This document shows positions 43,902 through 53,823 of a stretch of DNA of 64,000 bases, one piece after another. The position numbers were made by a program, and so were the translations under genes. The DNA is from Solimicrobium silvestre (lineage in GTDB: Bacteria > Pseudomonadota > Gammaproteobacteria > Burkholderiales > Burkholderiaceae_D), in NCBI RefSeq assembly GCF_002976435.1, contig NZ_PUGF01000008.1, positions 1 to 64,000 of the forward strand. Direction: 5' to 3'. The notes under the pieces are model-generated. The model worked only from the letters and a program-made list of their open reading frames with translations, did not search any database and was not told the DNA's origin. Within the stretch, counting starts at the first letter, position 1; every line of letters begins with the position of its first letter.

Positions 43902-44954
43902 ATGAATTCGACACGGCCAAGTAGTTCAGCCCTGAGCTGGATAACATTTATCTTAATTGCTGTCGGAGGACTGTTTTATGTGAAATGGTCTCCGTACTAT
44001 CATCGCGCTTTTGTCGCCGCATCTAACCATGCCATCGGCCAGTCGATTTTAATGGGAACTGCGGCCAGCCCTCCGCCGCCATCGCTTGATGCGGCGCTCA
44101 ATTATGCTTTTGCTTACGGAAAAGCAATCTGGCAAGCAATGGTGCTCGGGCTGTTGCTCGGCTCCGGCGTGCAGGCATTATTACCGCCACACTGGGTCAC
44201 CAAGGCACTCGGCGGCACTGGTTTTGGCAGCGTTGCAGCCGGTGGCTTGTTATCAATTCCTGGAATGATGTGTACTTGCTGTGCCGCGCCGGTTGTTGCA
44301 GGCCTGCGAGCACGACAAGCATCTCCGGGCGCGGCTATCGCGTTTTGGCTGGGTAACACCGTACTCAACCCGGCAACGTTAATTTTCATGGGCTTCGTAC
44401 TCGGCTGGAACTGGAGCGCGTTACGCCTTGCGCTCGGGCTGCTGATGGTCTTCGGTCTGGGTTACTTTGCCAATCGCATCATGACCAAGGAAGAAATACA
44501 AAGCGCGGAAACTAAGTTTGCACCAACTGATGAAGCCCCGTTAATTGGTAACGTGTTTACGCGCTGGATGAAAATCCTGGCGCAAATGGCGATCCGGCTG
44601 ATACCTGAATATATTATCTTGATCCTTTTGCTTGGCGCAGCACGTGCCTTTCTATTCCCGCATATCGGACCGGAAATCGGCAATCACCTGGGCTGGATAT
44701 TGGCCTTCGCCTGCGCCGGTGCGTTATTTGTCATTCCAACGGCGGGCGAAGTGCCGATTATCCAGGCCATGTTAGCGCTTGGTTTAGGCGTGGGTCCGGC
44801 TGGTGCATTGTTGATGACACTGCCTCCAATTAGTATTCCTTCGCTCGCCATGCTGGCTCGTTCGTTCAAACCACGCTTACTGTTAATCGTTACGGTAACC
44901 GTGGTCGCCTTTGGTGTCTTGGCGGGGTTACTTGCAATCGGGCTTGGATTTTAA
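43902..44954 (+). CDS. Permease of the ArsP/SO_0444 (DUF318) family
   Basis: A 350-residue transporter with about ten TM helices, containing GMMCTCCAAPVVAGLR (Cys124, Cys126, Cys127) in the first half and the pseudo-symmetrical IPTAGEVPIIQAML in the second half. It matches permeases that export organoarsenicals, copper/zinc or other thiophilic species. It lies 96 bp after the kinase gene on the same strand, so it may be part of the two-component operon and suggests a metal or metalloid stress role; substrate not known. Confidence 0.85.
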   Translation: MNSTRPSSSALSWITFILIAVGGLFYVKWSPYYHRAFVAASNHAIGQSILMGTAASPPPPSLDAALNYAFAYGKAIWQAMVLGLLLGSGVQALLPPHWVTKALGGTGFGSVAAGGLLSIPGMMCTCCAAPVVAGLRARQASPGAAIAFWLGNTVLNPATLIFMGFVLGWNWSALRLALGLLMVFGLGYFANRIMTKEEIQSAETKFAPTDEAPLIGNVFTRWMKILAQMAIRLIPEYIILILLLGAARAFLFPHIGPEIGNHLGWILAFACAGALFVIPTAGEVPIIQAMLALGLGVGPAGALLMTLPPISIPSLAMLARSFKPRLLLIVTVTVVAFGVLAGLLAIGLGF

Positions 44955-45186
44955 GCTCAGCATTGAAAGAACAATTCAAGCCAGTCCAAATCGAATTTAA
45001 CTACAAAAAAGTACAACTGATTCGATATGTCGCATTAGCAGAATGTACGCGGTAGAAATAGTTCACGATTACCGTATCTATTCACCAAGAACCAAGTTAA
45101 GGTCTGTCGCTTAGAAAAAATATTCCACATTGGATTACACAAGTTAATTTTTGTAGTTACTAACAACATAATAAACAAAGGAAGAC

Positions 45187-45732
45187 ATGGAACATTGGAC
45201 ATGGATTGTAGGTGCAGTGGTAGTTGCAATCATCGCGATTGGGTTATTCAACTCCTTAACTGGTAAGAAGAATCAGGTCGAATTTGCGTTTGCGTCAGTA
45301 GACGTACAGTTGAAGAAGCGCTTTGACCTGATCCCCAATCTGGTCGCTTCGTGCGAGAAGTACATGGGCTACGAAGAGAAGGTTCTGAAGGACTTAACTG
45401 AAACCCGGACGAAGGCCATCACTTGCAGCAATGACGAAAAAATAGCACTGGACGGCAAGATCAGTTCACAGCTGCGCTCTGTATTTGCGCACGCAGAAAA
45501 CTATCCCGATCTCAAAGCAGTGGAAACCTTCACCTTGTTGCAAATGTCGCTTAACGAAGTGGAAGAGCAGTTATCCGCGTCACGTCGTGCCTTCAATGCC
45601 GCTGTCACGGAATATAACAACGCCGTACAGATGTTTCCATCCAGTATTGCAGCAAAATTGATGGGCTACCAAACCCGTGCCTGGTTCGAAGCTGCGCCCG
45701 TTGAGCGTGATGTTGTTAAGGTGTGGGGCTGA
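45187..45732 (+). CDS. lemA: LemA family protein
   Basis: A 181-residue protein with one N-terminal TM (about 5-22) and the LemA helical domain: NSLTGKKNQVEFAFASVDVQLKKR, DLIPNLVASCEKYM, and the C-terminal AAKLMGYQTRAWFEA. It is usually found with a DUF3137 or peptidase partner. It overlaps the next gene by 10 bp, so the two are coupled. Function poorly known. Confidence 0.9.
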   Translation: MEHWTWIVGAVVVAIIAIGLFNSLTGKKNQVEFAFASVDVQLKKRFDLIPNLVASCEKYMGYEEKVLKDLTETRTKAITCSNDEKIALDGKISSQLRSVFAHAENYPDLKAVETFTLLQMSLNEVEEQLSASRRAFNAAVTEYNNAVQMFPSSIAAKLMGYQTRAWFEAAPVERDVVKVWG

Positions 45733-46661
45733 CAATCGCGACGACAAATAAGCTCTGGATAATGCTACGCAAGCTGGAAGAAGAGCGCCAGGTTAGTGCT
45801 TTTTGGGCGAAAATTTGGATGATTCCGGTCATGCTCATTGCCCTGGCCGCAGCAAAATTTATGCACTCCCGAGGTGAAACGGCCGCGATGGTGGGGATGA
45901 TATTTGTCGGGTTAATTTTCTCAGCATTTGTCTACCGCCATTTCATTAGCAAAGTCGCCAAGGACTTTAAAGAACAGGTATTACCTATTCTGCTAGAAGA
46001 CGTTGACCCGTCACTGTCCTATATCGTTGATAACGGCATAGAACTTGATGAGTTTAATGAGGCAGGCCTGTTTCAGCACCCGGATCGCTTCACCGGTAAA
46101 GATTTAATAACCGGCAATATCGGACAGGTGGAAGTACAGTTTTCGCTCGTACACGCGCAGGAAAAACGAGTGGAGACTACGACCGATTCTGATGGCTCAA
46201 CGACCACCCAAACAACATATGAAACGCTATTCAGCGGCCTGTTTTTTATTGCCGACTTTAACAAGCACTTTGCCGGACGTACGCTCGTCAAACAAAAGAA
46301 ATTCGATTTATTCAACAAATTGTTTGGTTCACCGGTACTACTTGAAGATCCTGAATTTAACAATATGTTCACGGTTTATGCGACTGACCAGGTGGAAGCG
46401 CGCTACATCATGACTCCGTCTTTGATGGAGAAATTCAAAATACTCCATTCTAAGGTCGGGTCATTTCAAGCATGTTTTTCTCATGGACGTTTACTCATGG
46501 CAATTGAGATGCCCCAAGATTTCTTTGAGCCGTTGATGAGTAAGTCCTTGACCGATTCTGTGCAGCTCCAAAAGATTGTGTTCAATCTACGCTTGATTAC
46601 GGGAATAGTTGAAGATCTCGGTCTTAATGTGCGTATTTGGGGTGCCAAGACGGGAAGCTGA
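45723..46661 (+). CDS. DUF3137 domain-containing membrane protein
   Basis: A 312-residue protein with two TM helices (about 30-48 and 53-70) and the DUF3137 domain: IVDNGIELDEFNEAGLF, FTGKDLITGNIGQVEVQFS, LFSGLFFIADFNKHFAG and GRLLMAIEM. The GTG at 45723 overlaps lemA; an ATG at 45762 is an alternative. DUF3137 proteins often follow LemA and probably form a membrane pair with it. Confidence 0.85.
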   Translation: MGLTIATTNKLWIMLRKLEEERQVSAFWAKIWMIPVMLIALAAAKFMHSRGETAAMVGMIFVGLIFSAFVYRHFISKVAKDFKEQVLPILLEDVDPSLSYIVDNGIELDEFNEAGLFQHPDRFTGKDLITGNIGQVEVQFSLVHAQEKRVETTTDSDGSTTTQTTYETLFSGLFFIADFNKHFAGRTLVKQKKFDLFNKLFGSPVLLEDPEFNNMFTVYATDQVEARYIMTPSLMEKFKILHSKVGSFQACFSHGRLLMAIEMPQDFFEPLMSKSLTDSVQLQKIVFNLRLITGIVEDLGLNVRIWGAKTGS

Positions 46662-46759
46662 CACGGCAACCAGTTGATCAGAAAGAACTATAAAAACTGT
46701 ACTTCGTTTGCATTCAATATTATCGAATAAATATTTGGTCAACTTATAGAAAAATTCAA

Positions 46760-47275
46760 ATGAAGATCAACATTAAAAATCATAAATACCTAGCCTTTTT
46801 CTGCCTTATTACATTTGGTGCATTTCAGTCCGTGTCTGCCAATCCCGATTGTATGAGCCAAATACATAATTACTCGAATCAGACATGGACTTTTTGGTTT
46901 GAACGTACAGGTGATGCAGGGCCTCTCGATTATGATGTGAAGCAAAAGCAGTATATCGATCGACGATTAATGCGCATACCCTGCACCAAGAAAACACCTT
47001 GTACATTGGAAGGCCATACCGTTGTTGATATTAGCTATCTGCTATGGGAGGATAAGAAGAAAAAATCGGATTTGGTACCGGTCAAGGCGGTGTTCGTAGA
47101 TCGTAATGGCGGTAGTAAGTATTGGGAATCATCACTGACAGGTTTTTTTCAAGGGGTGAATATTTGTCATAAATTCAATACGCCAGATTTTAATCCACAT
47201 GATCCGATTGCAGTGAATAGCCCAGCAAACGGTGATTTTTCGATTTGGACAAATGATTTTTCGACAAAAAGGTAA
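46760..47275 (+). CDS. Secreted hypothetical protein
   Basis: A 171-residue protein with a signal peptide (ending SVSA near 27), five cysteines in the mature part, and aromatic-rich segments (NYSNQTWTFWFERTG, ISYLLWEDKKKK). I do not recognise a family. It is rightward and about 100 bp after the DUF3137 gene; whether it shares that operon is uncertain. Confidence 0.7.
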   Translation: MKINIKNHKYLAFFCLITFGAFQSVSANPDCMSQIHNYSNQTWTFWFERTGDAGPLDYDVKQKQYIDRRLMRIPCTKKTPCTLEGHTVVDISYLLWEDKKKKSDLVPVKAVFVDRNGGSKYWESSLTGFFQGVNICHKFNTPDFNPHDPIAVNSPANGDFSIWTNDFSTKR

Positions 47276-47371
47276 ATAGTCGGTTTCAATCGTTGCTGAG
47301 CATCGCTTAACCCCGCTCGACACTAACGCCGCCAGCGGGTCACGTATTCATCCAGGCTGCCGAGCAAAGTT

Positions 47372-47842
47372 TTAACATTGCCTGATCCAGTTTTCCCAAG
47401 CACTATCTGGCACACCGCCAATACGTCGATAAAAAGTTTTTGCTCTAGTATTGGTGGGCATCACATCCCACTTTAACCGCGCGCAGCCCTGCTGCTTTGC
47501 ATGAGCGACAACGGTTGTCATCAACGCCTGCCCAACACCTAAACCACGCGCCGTTTCCCTAACGAATAACTCCTTGAGCACCAGATTCGGTCGTAAATCA
47601 AAAGTGAATGGCACAGGATAAACCACGGCATAACCCAGTAACTGACCGTTGCTCGCTTCAGCCAGAAACGCAGTAAATTGCCGGGCTGAGTCAGCGCGCA
47701 AACCCCGCTCTAACAGATCGGCCTCGGTTACACAAAACTGGGCTATATATTTCTCAAAGACCGCTAACTCACGCATTAAAGTCAGCAAGTTAGCGGCATC
47801 AGATGCCAGTGCAAGCCGTACTGAGCTGAGAGTAGTCCTCAT
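47372..47842 (-). CDS. GNAT-family N-acetyltransferase
   Basis: A 156-residue acetyltransferase: RLALASDAANLLTLMRELA, LKELFVRETARGLGVGQALM (acetyl-CoA loop RGLGVG) and the C-terminal AKTFYRRIGG. It is similar to eukaryote-like diamine/thialysine acetyltransferases by its EKY and ELFV patterns, but the substrate is not certain. The start overlaps the rhodanese gene stop by three bases, so it is translated from the same message. Confidence 0.88.
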   Translation of the reverse strand: MRTTLSSVRLALASDAANLLTLMRELAVFEKYIAQFCVTEADLLERGLRADSARQFTAFLAEASNGQLLGYAVVYPVPFTFDLRPNLVLKELFVRETARGLGVGQALMTTVVAHAKQQGCARLKWDVMPTNTRAKTFYRRIGGVPDSAWENWIRQC

Positions 47843-48243
47843 TAATCTTGCACGCGCGTTTCCAGCACAAAGCCCTCATCCAGCCAACCAGTAATACCAC
47901 CGGGCATCACCTTAACTGGGCGTCCAAGTCGCGCCAAGCGGATTGCCGCTCGGGCTGCTCCATTGCAGTGTGGCCCCGCGCAATAAGTTACGAAGATTGT
48001 ATCGCTAGGATAGTGCGCTAATTTCATCTCAATAATTTTACCGTGCGGTAAATGCTGTGCTCCGGGAATATGGCCTGCTGCAAAGTGATCCGGCCCGCGT
48101 ACATCGAGCAACACAAAATCAGGATTACCCGTCGTTAGCGCATGATGAACGTCCCAACAATCAGTTTCAAATTGAAAAATGGATGAAAAATGCGTGAGGG
48201 CTAACTCACTTTGAGCGGCGACGACTTCAGTAACGATGGACAT
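47842..48243 (-). CDS. Rhodanese-like domain protein
   Basis: A 133-residue single rhodanese domain: LLDVRGPDHFAAGHIPGAQHLPHG and an active-site loop at Cys88 (YCAGPHCNGAARAA). It may act as a sulfurtransferase or thiol-stress protein. It is divergent from the FtrA-like regulator 95 bp away, a common association, and upstream of the GNAT gene. Confidence 0.9.
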   Translation of the reverse strand: MSIVTEVVAAQSELALTHFSSIFQFETDCWDVHHALTTGNPDFVLLDVRGPDHFAAGHIPGAQHLPHGKIIEMKLAHYPSDTIFVTYCAGPHCNGAARAAIRLARLGRPVKVMPGGITGWLDEGFVLETRVQD

Positions 48244-48338
48244 GGATAAACTCCGGTTTGGTTGGTGTAAGAGAATTATCTAACTTGTCCGCTCATATCA
48301 ACAGTGGCGCATATGCCAATATACGGTAAGATTACGCC

Positions 48339-49295
48339 ATGAAAAAACATCTTGTCGTTGCTCTCGCTTATGATGGCCTCTGCACTTTTGAGTTCGGATG
48401 CACGGTAGAACTGTTCGCCCTGAAGCGACCTGAACTCGACGTGGATTGGTATGAGTTCGCTATTTGCGCCGCTGAAACAGGGCCGATACGAGCGGCAGGC
48501 GGATTTACACTTGAAGTACCGCATTCGTTGGCATTGCTCGATAGTGCCGCAACCATCATCATTCCCGGCTGGCGCGATGCGGACGAACTTCCAGCCGCCG
48601 CTTTGCTCGACAAGATTCGTGCTGCCTATGAGCGCGGTGCTCGCCTTTGTTCAATTTGCTCCGGGGTGTTTGTCTTAGCAGCTGCTGGCGTGCTAAACGG
48701 TAAACGTGCGACAACTCATTGGCGCTACGCAGAACGACTAACTCAGCGTTATCCGGCAATTAAAGTGCAAAGTGATGCGCTCTACGTGGATGAGGGACAG
48801 ATCATCACTTCCGCCGGTTCAGCTGCCGGATTAGATATGCTGCTGCATCTGGTGCGGCGTGATTACGGTGCCAAAATTGGGAATCAAGTAGCCCAACGCT
48901 TGGTCGTCGCACCACACCGAGAAGGTGGTCAAGCGCAGTTCGTGCCACGCCCGATGGCGTTTGATGAAGCGGGCAAACTGGCAAAACTGATCGACTGGTT
49001 ACGTGCCAATTTGGCTCAGCCGCACACCGTCAAATCAATAGCCGCGCAAAGTTTGATGAGTCCGCGCACGTTGCAGCGTCAGTTTCAGGAAGCAACCGGT
49101 TTAGGGCCGATTGAATGGCTGATTGTGGAACGTGTCGCTGTCGCCAAAGACCTGCTCGAATCGCCGCACATTCCACTAGTACACGTCGCAGAACTTGCTG
49201 GTTTTGGGTCGGAAGAATCGCTACGTCGTCATTTTCGACGGCTGGTTGCAACTAGCCCGGGCGCGTATCGGCAGCGATTTAGTAATGAATTATGA
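48339..49295 (+). CDS. ftrA: FtrA-like AraC/GlxA-family regulator with DJ-1/PfpI domain
   Basis: A 318-residue regulator: N-terminal DJ-1/PfpI domain (about 1-185; nucleophile-elbow CSICSGVFVLAAAG, ATTHWRY) and C-terminal AraC double HTH (about 215-310; TVKSIAAQSLMSPRTLQRQFQEATG and VAELAGFGSEESLRRHFRR). It is divergent from rhodanese-GNAT, which it most likely controls. Confidence 0.88.
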   Translation: MKKHLVVALAYDGLCTFEFGCTVELFALKRPELDVDWYEFAICAAETGPIRAAGGFTLEVPHSLALLDSAATIIIPGWRDADELPAAALLDKIRAAYERGARLCSICSGVFVLAAAGVLNGKRATTHWRYAERLTQRYPAIKVQSDALYVDEGQIITSAGSAAGLDMLLHLVRRDYGAKIGNQVAQRLVVAPHREGGQAQFVPRPMAFDEAGKLAKLIDWLRANLAQPHTVKSIAAQSLMSPRTLQRQFQEATGLGPIEWLIVERVAVAKDLLESPHIPLVHVAELAGFGSEESLRRHFRRLVATSPGAYRQRFSNEL

Positions 49296-49337
49296 TCGCC
49301 GTTGAACAGCAAGCGAATAGCATTGGGGGAAATAAAA

Positions 49338-49625
49338 TCAAGCAAGCAAATTTGTAGGCATGGCTTGCGCTGTATGTAATACACGCAGAATTTCGACAAC
49401 GTCACCTTTGATTCGATACACCAGAACATATCTTTTTGAAATAATAAACTCATGTGTACCAAGCACCCGACCAGCTTTATAACTAGTCAACGGATTTAAT
49501 AAAAGTTCGGCTTTGGCCTCGATTACTTCATCATGCTTCAATGCCGCTGACAAACTACTTTGCCCGATGCTAACAAGAAAATTGCGCCTATCCTCTTGTG
49601 CTTTCCGGTTCCATTTTAGAATCAA
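49338..49625 (-). CDS. RelE/ParE-family toxin
   Basis: A 95-residue protein of the ParE/RelE fold: MILKWNRKAQEDRRNFLVSIG start, GRVLGTHEFIISKRYVLVYRIKGDVVEILRVLHTAQ end. The catalytic or gyrase-binding C-terminal Arg and His-Thr pattern matches ParE/YafQ-like toxins. It starts inside the antitoxin stop (4-bp overlap), the classic arrangement of a type II pair. Confidence 0.85.
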   Translation of the reverse strand: MILKWNRKAQEDRRNFLVSIGQSSLSAALKHDEVIEAKAELLLNPLTSYKAGRVLGTHEFIISKRYVLVYRIKGDVVEILRVLHTAQAMPTNLLA

Positions 49626-50074
49626 AGTTTAGCCTTTAGAGCCAACTCGGCGCGTAACGCTGCAAATTCTTTTTTTATGTCTTCATGAGGAATGGCTGGG
49701 CGCGGATCATCAAGCGCTTCCTGAACCTGGGACCGAAACCATTTATCGTAAGCCGCCGATTCGTGCACTTCTTTCAGTCGTGCAGAATTTTTTTCATATC
49801 GTGCCTGACGCGGTGCTGCTTCAAAATTCGCACTAGCAACACGGTAATCAACAATATGAACAATTTTGCGTAAAAAGTTATCAACCGAATCCAAACTAGC
49901 AAAAATGCGACGTTTGATGTGACCAGTATTGTCCCGCGCAGCGACAACTCGTTCTCCCACGCCATATTTAACTAGAACGACATAGCCACCTTTTTCGCCC
50001 ACTACTTCAGCACTGCACACAACATTGGCAGCGACTAATTCCTTAAGGAGGTTGGGTGTAATAAGTTCAAGCAT
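49622..50074 (-). CDS. Long antitoxin with ParC-like N-terminal region
   Basis: A 150-residue partner of the RelE/ParE toxin. The C-terminal ~45 residues (AYDKWFRSQVQEALDDPRPAIPHEDIKKEFAALRAE) look like the toxin-neutralising tail of chromosomal antitoxins. The N-terminal ~85 residues (LLKELVAANVVCSAEVVGEKGGYVVLVKYG...RRIFASLDSVDNFLRK) resemble plasmid 'ParC family partition-associated' proteins instead of a ribbon-helix-helix. This is about twice the usual antitoxin length. It is probably the first gene of the pair and autoregulating. Confidence 0.78.
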   Translation of the reverse strand: MLELITPNLLKELVAANVVCSAEVVGEKGGYVVLVKYGVGERVVAARDNTGHIKRRIFASLDSVDNFLRKIVHIVDYRVASANFEAAPRQARYEKNSARLKEVHESAAYDKWFRSQVQEALDDPRPAIPHEDIKKEFAALRAELALKAKL

Positions 50075-50238
50075 TTTATTTATCTATTAAATTAATATAG
50101 TCACTTTATTAGATTTAATGAGAAAAAACAACCCATAAACAGTACCTTGACATGTTTTGATGCCGTGCATTACTTTCACTTGAATGTAGTTACCGCTGGC
50201 CAGATTTAGACCATCCAGCGGCAAATATCTCCCCCGCC

Positions 50239-52515
50239 TCAGGCCGCTGCGCGTAAAACCCTGGCTGCAGCGACCATGTTTTTCAGCGCAGGAATCACTT
50301 CTTCCCAAGCGCGTGTTTTCAAGCCGCAATCGGGATTAACCCACAAACGCTGCGCCGGAATCCGCTCTGCCGCTTTACGCATCAGTTGCACGATATGCTC
50401 CTGATTCGGGATATTCGGTGAGTGGATGTCATAAACACCGGGGCCGATTTGATTCGGATAATTAAAATCATCAAAGGCATCCAGCAATTCCATTGCCGAG
50501 CGGGAGGTCTCAATCGTGATCACGTCCGCATCCATATTGGCGATGGATGCAATGATGTCGTTGAATTCCGAATAACACATGTGGGTGTGGATTTGCGTTT
50601 CATCCTGTACACCGTTAGCGGTAATACGGAACGACTCAACTGCCCACTGTAAGTATTCACTCCATTGCGAGCGACGTAGCGGCAATCCTTCACGCAATGC
50701 TGCTTCGTCGATCTGGATCACGCGCACGCCAGCCTGTTCCAAGTCCAATACTTCTTCCCGAATCGCCAGTGCCAATTGATAGCAAGAAACTGACCTTGGT
50801 TGATCGTCGCGTACAAACGACCAGTTCAGAATAGTGACCGGCCCGGTCAACATTCCCTTCATCGGTTTGTCGGTCAGCGATTGCGCATACTTGATCCACT
50901 CCACGGTCATGGCTTTTGGACGGCTGATGTCGCCGAACAAGATCGGCGGTTTTACACAACGTGAACCGTAGGATTGCACCCAGCCGAACTGACTGAATGC
51001 GTAGCCCTCAAGTTGCTCGCCGAAGTATTCGACCATGTCGTTGCGCTCTGCTTCGCCATGCACAAATACGTCCAGACCGAGTGCTTCTTGCTCACGCACG
51101 CAACGTGCTATCTCGTTTTGCATCAAGGCTTTATAGGCAACTTCATCGAGATTACCCAAACGGAATTGATTTCTAGCCTGACGGATTTCTGTCGTTTGCG
51201 GAAAAGAACCGATGGTTGTGGTTGGGTAGTCGGGCAACTTCAATAAAGCCGATTGTTTTATTGCGCGCTGCTCATAAGCACTGTTACGCTTGCCCAATGT
51301 CGCATCGATTTTAGCGATTGCAGCCTTCACCGCCGGATTGTGTACCAGGCTGGAAGTTCGGCGACGCTCAATTGCCACATGATTCGCGATCAGTTCTTCC
51401 TGTACCGAAACACGGCCATTATTTAATGCCTTAGCTAAAATTTGCAGCTCATCCAACTTTTGCAATGCAAACGCCAGCCAGTACTGAATTCTGCTATCAA
51501 GTTTCTGTTCGCTACTCAGATCGACCGGCACGTGCAGCAAAGAACAGGATGGTGCAATCCACAAACGGGTTTGTAATAAGCGGTGTACCGGCTCCAGCCA
51601 TTCCAGCGTGGCATGGAGATCGGTTTTCCAGATATTGCGGCCATTAATCACGCCAAGAGACAACACGGTATCTGCTGGCAATTGCTGAATCAGCTGCCCG
51701 ATTTCATCCTGTCCATTGATGGCATCAATGTGTATTCCCTGTACTGGCAGTTTGCAAAGCAGTGGCAAGTTATCTTTCAACTGCCCGAAATAAGTTGCCA
51801 GCAGTAATTTGGCCGAGCCAGCCTGCAACGCGTCATACGCAGCAATAAATGCCTGCTGCCAGCTTGCGTCTAATTCCGTCACCAGAATAGGTTCATCAAT
51901 CTGCACCCACTCGCATCCTTGTTCTGCCAATTGATTAAGCAGCGTTATATAGGCAGGCAACAGGCGCGGCAGTAATGCCAGCTTATCTGACGCGTCCCGG
52001 GTTTTACCCAACCACAAATAAGTCAACGGGCCAATGATGACCGGCTTTGCACTCACCTTAAGCTGGCGCGCTTGGGCAAGTTGAGCCAGTAATCGGGAAG
52101 CATCAAGGGAGAATTCAGTCTCGGCACTTAACTCCGGCACGATGTAGTGATAGTTGGTATCAAACCATTTGGTCATTTCACCGGCATGCACACAGCTGCA
52201 CGACGAATCTTGCGCAGAACGGCCACGGGCGACCCGAAAATAGTTATCTAAAGTATTTCCATCCAGATGACGAACCCGGTCTGGAATGTTACCCAACAGA
52301 AAACTCATGTCGAGTACCTGATCGTAAAATGAAAAATCACCGACCGGAACCAGATCCAGAGCTGATTGGTTTTGCCAGTGGCGCTGACGTAATTGCGCGC
52401 CCGTTTCTGCCAACTGGTCTAGCGTTACATCGCCTTTCCAATAATTTTCTAACGCGAATTTCAATTCACGTTTTGCGCCGATGCGCGGAAAGCCGAGATT
52501 GTGTGTGGTAACCAT
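50239..52515 (-). CDS. metE: Cobalamin-independent methionine synthase (MetE)
   Basis: Transfers a methyl group from 5-methyltetrahydropteroyl-triglutamate to homocysteine. It is 758 residues from the ATG at 52515 (AGGAG upstream; a 16-residue extension is dropped). The N-terminal half starts [18 protein letters not shown]; zinc ligands in the C-terminal barrel are His645 and Cys647 (THMCYSEF) and Cys730 (NPDCGLK), offset by four from the E. coli numbers. It is divergent from metR. Confidence 0.97.
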   Translation of the reverse strand: MVTTHNLGFPRIGAKRELKFALENYWKGDVTLDQLAETGAQLRQRHWQNQSALDLVPVGDFSFYDQVLDMSFLLGNIPDRVRHLDGNTLDNYFRVARGRSAQDSSCSCVHAGEMTKWFDTNYHYIVPELSAETEFSLDASRLLAQLAQARQLKVSAKPVIIGPLTYLWLGKTRDASDKLALLPRLLPAYITLLNQLAEQGCEWVQIDEPILVTELDASWQQAFIAAYDALQAGSAKLLLATYFGQLKDNLPLLCKLPVQGIHIDAINGQDEIGQLIQQLPADTVLSLGVINGRNIWKTDLHATLEWLEPVHRLLQTRLWIAPSCSLLHVPVDLSSEQKLDSRIQYWLAFALQKLDELQILAKALNNGRVSVQEELIANHVAIERRRTSSLVHNPAVKAAIAKIDATLGKRNSAYEQRAIKQSALLKLPDYPTTTIGSFPQTTEIRQARNQFRLGNLDEVAYKALMQNEIARCVREQEALGLDVFVHGEAERNDMVEYFGEQLEGYAFSQFGWVQSYGSRCVKPPILFGDISRPKAMTVEWIKYAQSLTDKPMKGMLTGPVTILNWSFVRDDQPRSVSCYQLALAIREEVLDLEQAGVRVIQIDEAALREGLPLRRSQWSEYLQWAVESFRITANGVQDETQIHTHMCYSEFNDIIASIANMDADVITIETSRSAMELLDAFDDFNYPNQIGPGVYDIHSPNIPNQEHIVQLMRKAAERIPAQRLWVNPDCGLKTRAWEEVIPALKNMVAAARVLRAAA

Positions 52516-52562
52516 GAAGAACTCCTGATATGAATGGCGTCCATCATAACTAGCGATACTCA

Positions 52563-52585
52563 TGAATAATAATGATATTATTTCA
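52563..52585. promoter_or_regulatory. MetR-type operator candidate
   Basis: An imperfect 23-bp dyad beginning TGAA (52563) and ending TTCA (52585) lies in the 102-bp gap between metE and metR. MetR sites have the form TGAA-N5-TTCA; the spacing here is longer, so two overlapping sites are possible. Confidence 0.55.
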
Positions 52586-52617
52586 TTTATCCATTATTTA
52601 AATTCATAGATAAAATC

Positions 52618-53505
52618 ATGCTGGAACGTATTCATCTAACCGTCATCCGCGAAGTCGATCGCCAGGGCTCTCTAACTGCCGCCGCCGATGTGTTGTGCCT
52701 GACCCAATCAGCACTTAGTCATACGATCAAAAAAATTGAGGCGCAACTGGGAACGCCAATCTGGACAAGGGAAGGGCGCAGCCTGCGCTTAACTCAGGCC
52801 GGTCACTATTTGCTGGTATTAGCTAATCGCTTGCTACCGCAACTGGAACATGCGGAACAGATCATGCAGCAATATGCGCTCGGTCAGCGCGGCACATTAC
52901 GGATAGGCATGGAATGTCACCCTTGTTACCAGTGGTTGCTTAAAGTGGTCGCACCTTATCTGACTAGTTGGCCTGATGTGGATGTGGACGTTAAGCAAAA
53001 ATTTCAGTTCGGCGGTATCAAAGCGTTGCTCGGTTATGAAATTGATCTGCTTGTCACGCCAGATCCACTCTATCAACCGGGCTTGCTGTTTGAACCGGTG
53101 TTTGATTATGAGCAAGTATTGGTCGTTAGCCAAACCCACCATTTGGCTGCGCTAACCTTCGTCACTCCGCAACAACTTGCTGAAGAAACGTTAATTACTT
53201 ATCCGGTTGCGATTGAGCGACTGGATATTTATCAACAATTTTTCTTACCCGCCAATTGCACACCCAAGCAACATAAAACGATAGAAACGACCGACATCAT
53301 GTTGCAAATGGTGGCGAGTGGCCGAGGCGTTGCGGCCTTACCGAGGTGGTTAGTGGCCGAATATGCCGATAAGATGGGTATTCGCCCAGTTCGTTTAGGG
53401 CAGGATGGCATCGCCAAGCAAATATTTTTGGGCGTGCGCGAAACGGATGGCGATATCAATTACCTGAAGGCGTTCGTTGAGCTGGCACGCCAGCATAAAC
53501 AATAA
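52618..53505 (+). CDS. metR: LysR-family regulator of methionine synthesis (MetR)
   Basis: A 295-residue LysR-type activator: HTH about 15-48 (GSLTAAADVLCLTQSALSHTIKKIEAQLG), effector domain with LRIGMECHPCYQWL and VASGRGVAALPRWL, matching MetR. Homocysteine is the known co-effector in the family. It is divergent from metE, the standard arrangement. Confidence 0.93.
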   Translation: MLERIHLTVIREVDRQGSLTAAADVLCLTQSALSHTIKKIEAQLGTPIWTREGRSLRLTQAGHYLLVLANRLLPQLEHAEQIMQQYALGQRGTLRIGMECHPCYQWLLKVVAPYLTSWPDVDVDVKQKFQFGGIKALLGYEIDLLVTPDPLYQPGLLFEPVFDYEQVLVVSQTHHLAALTFVTPQQLAEETLITYPVAIERLDIYQQFFLPANCTPKQHKTIETTDIMLQMVASGRGVAALPRWLVAEYADKMGIRPVRLGQDGIAKQIFLGVRETDGDINYLKAFVELARQHKQ

Positions 53506-53731
53506 ATTAAGCAATGAGTTAAGCAATACCCTCCACGTGCTCTACAGTTTAAAAAAACGGGAAAGGTTGATAATCTTCCCCGAAATCATCGCCATCATTC
53601 AACCGAGCAGTCCCCCCCTCAACGAGTCACTTCACACAACTTAGCGGCAACACGCGCTGAATTCATGCTTTTCCTCACTACTTACTTTTAATGCCTATTT
53701 AAAACATTTCCACGTAGATTTATTATATAAT

Positions 53732-53750
53732 AATGAGAATCGTTATCATT
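53732..53750. promoter_or_regulatory. Fur box
   Basis: AATGAGAATCGTTATCATT; the core TGAGAAT-C-GTTATCA (53734-53748) matches the 7-1-7 Fur consensus TGATAAT-n-ATTATCA with two mismatches. It lies 74 bp upstream of the siderophore receptor start, so the unit should be repressed when iron is plentiful. Confidence 0.85.
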
Positions 53751-53823
53751 CGTATTTAAGTAATCGAATTTTAAAATGCGTCTACCCGTTATTTTTTACT
53801 TTTATTCATCTACAGGAACGTTA

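Noticed and set aside
50075-50238. Possible riboswitch near metE
   Set aside because: This is downstream of metE, and the metE upstream gap is only about 100 bp with a MetR-like dyad; no SAM or cobalamin riboswitch pattern seen.
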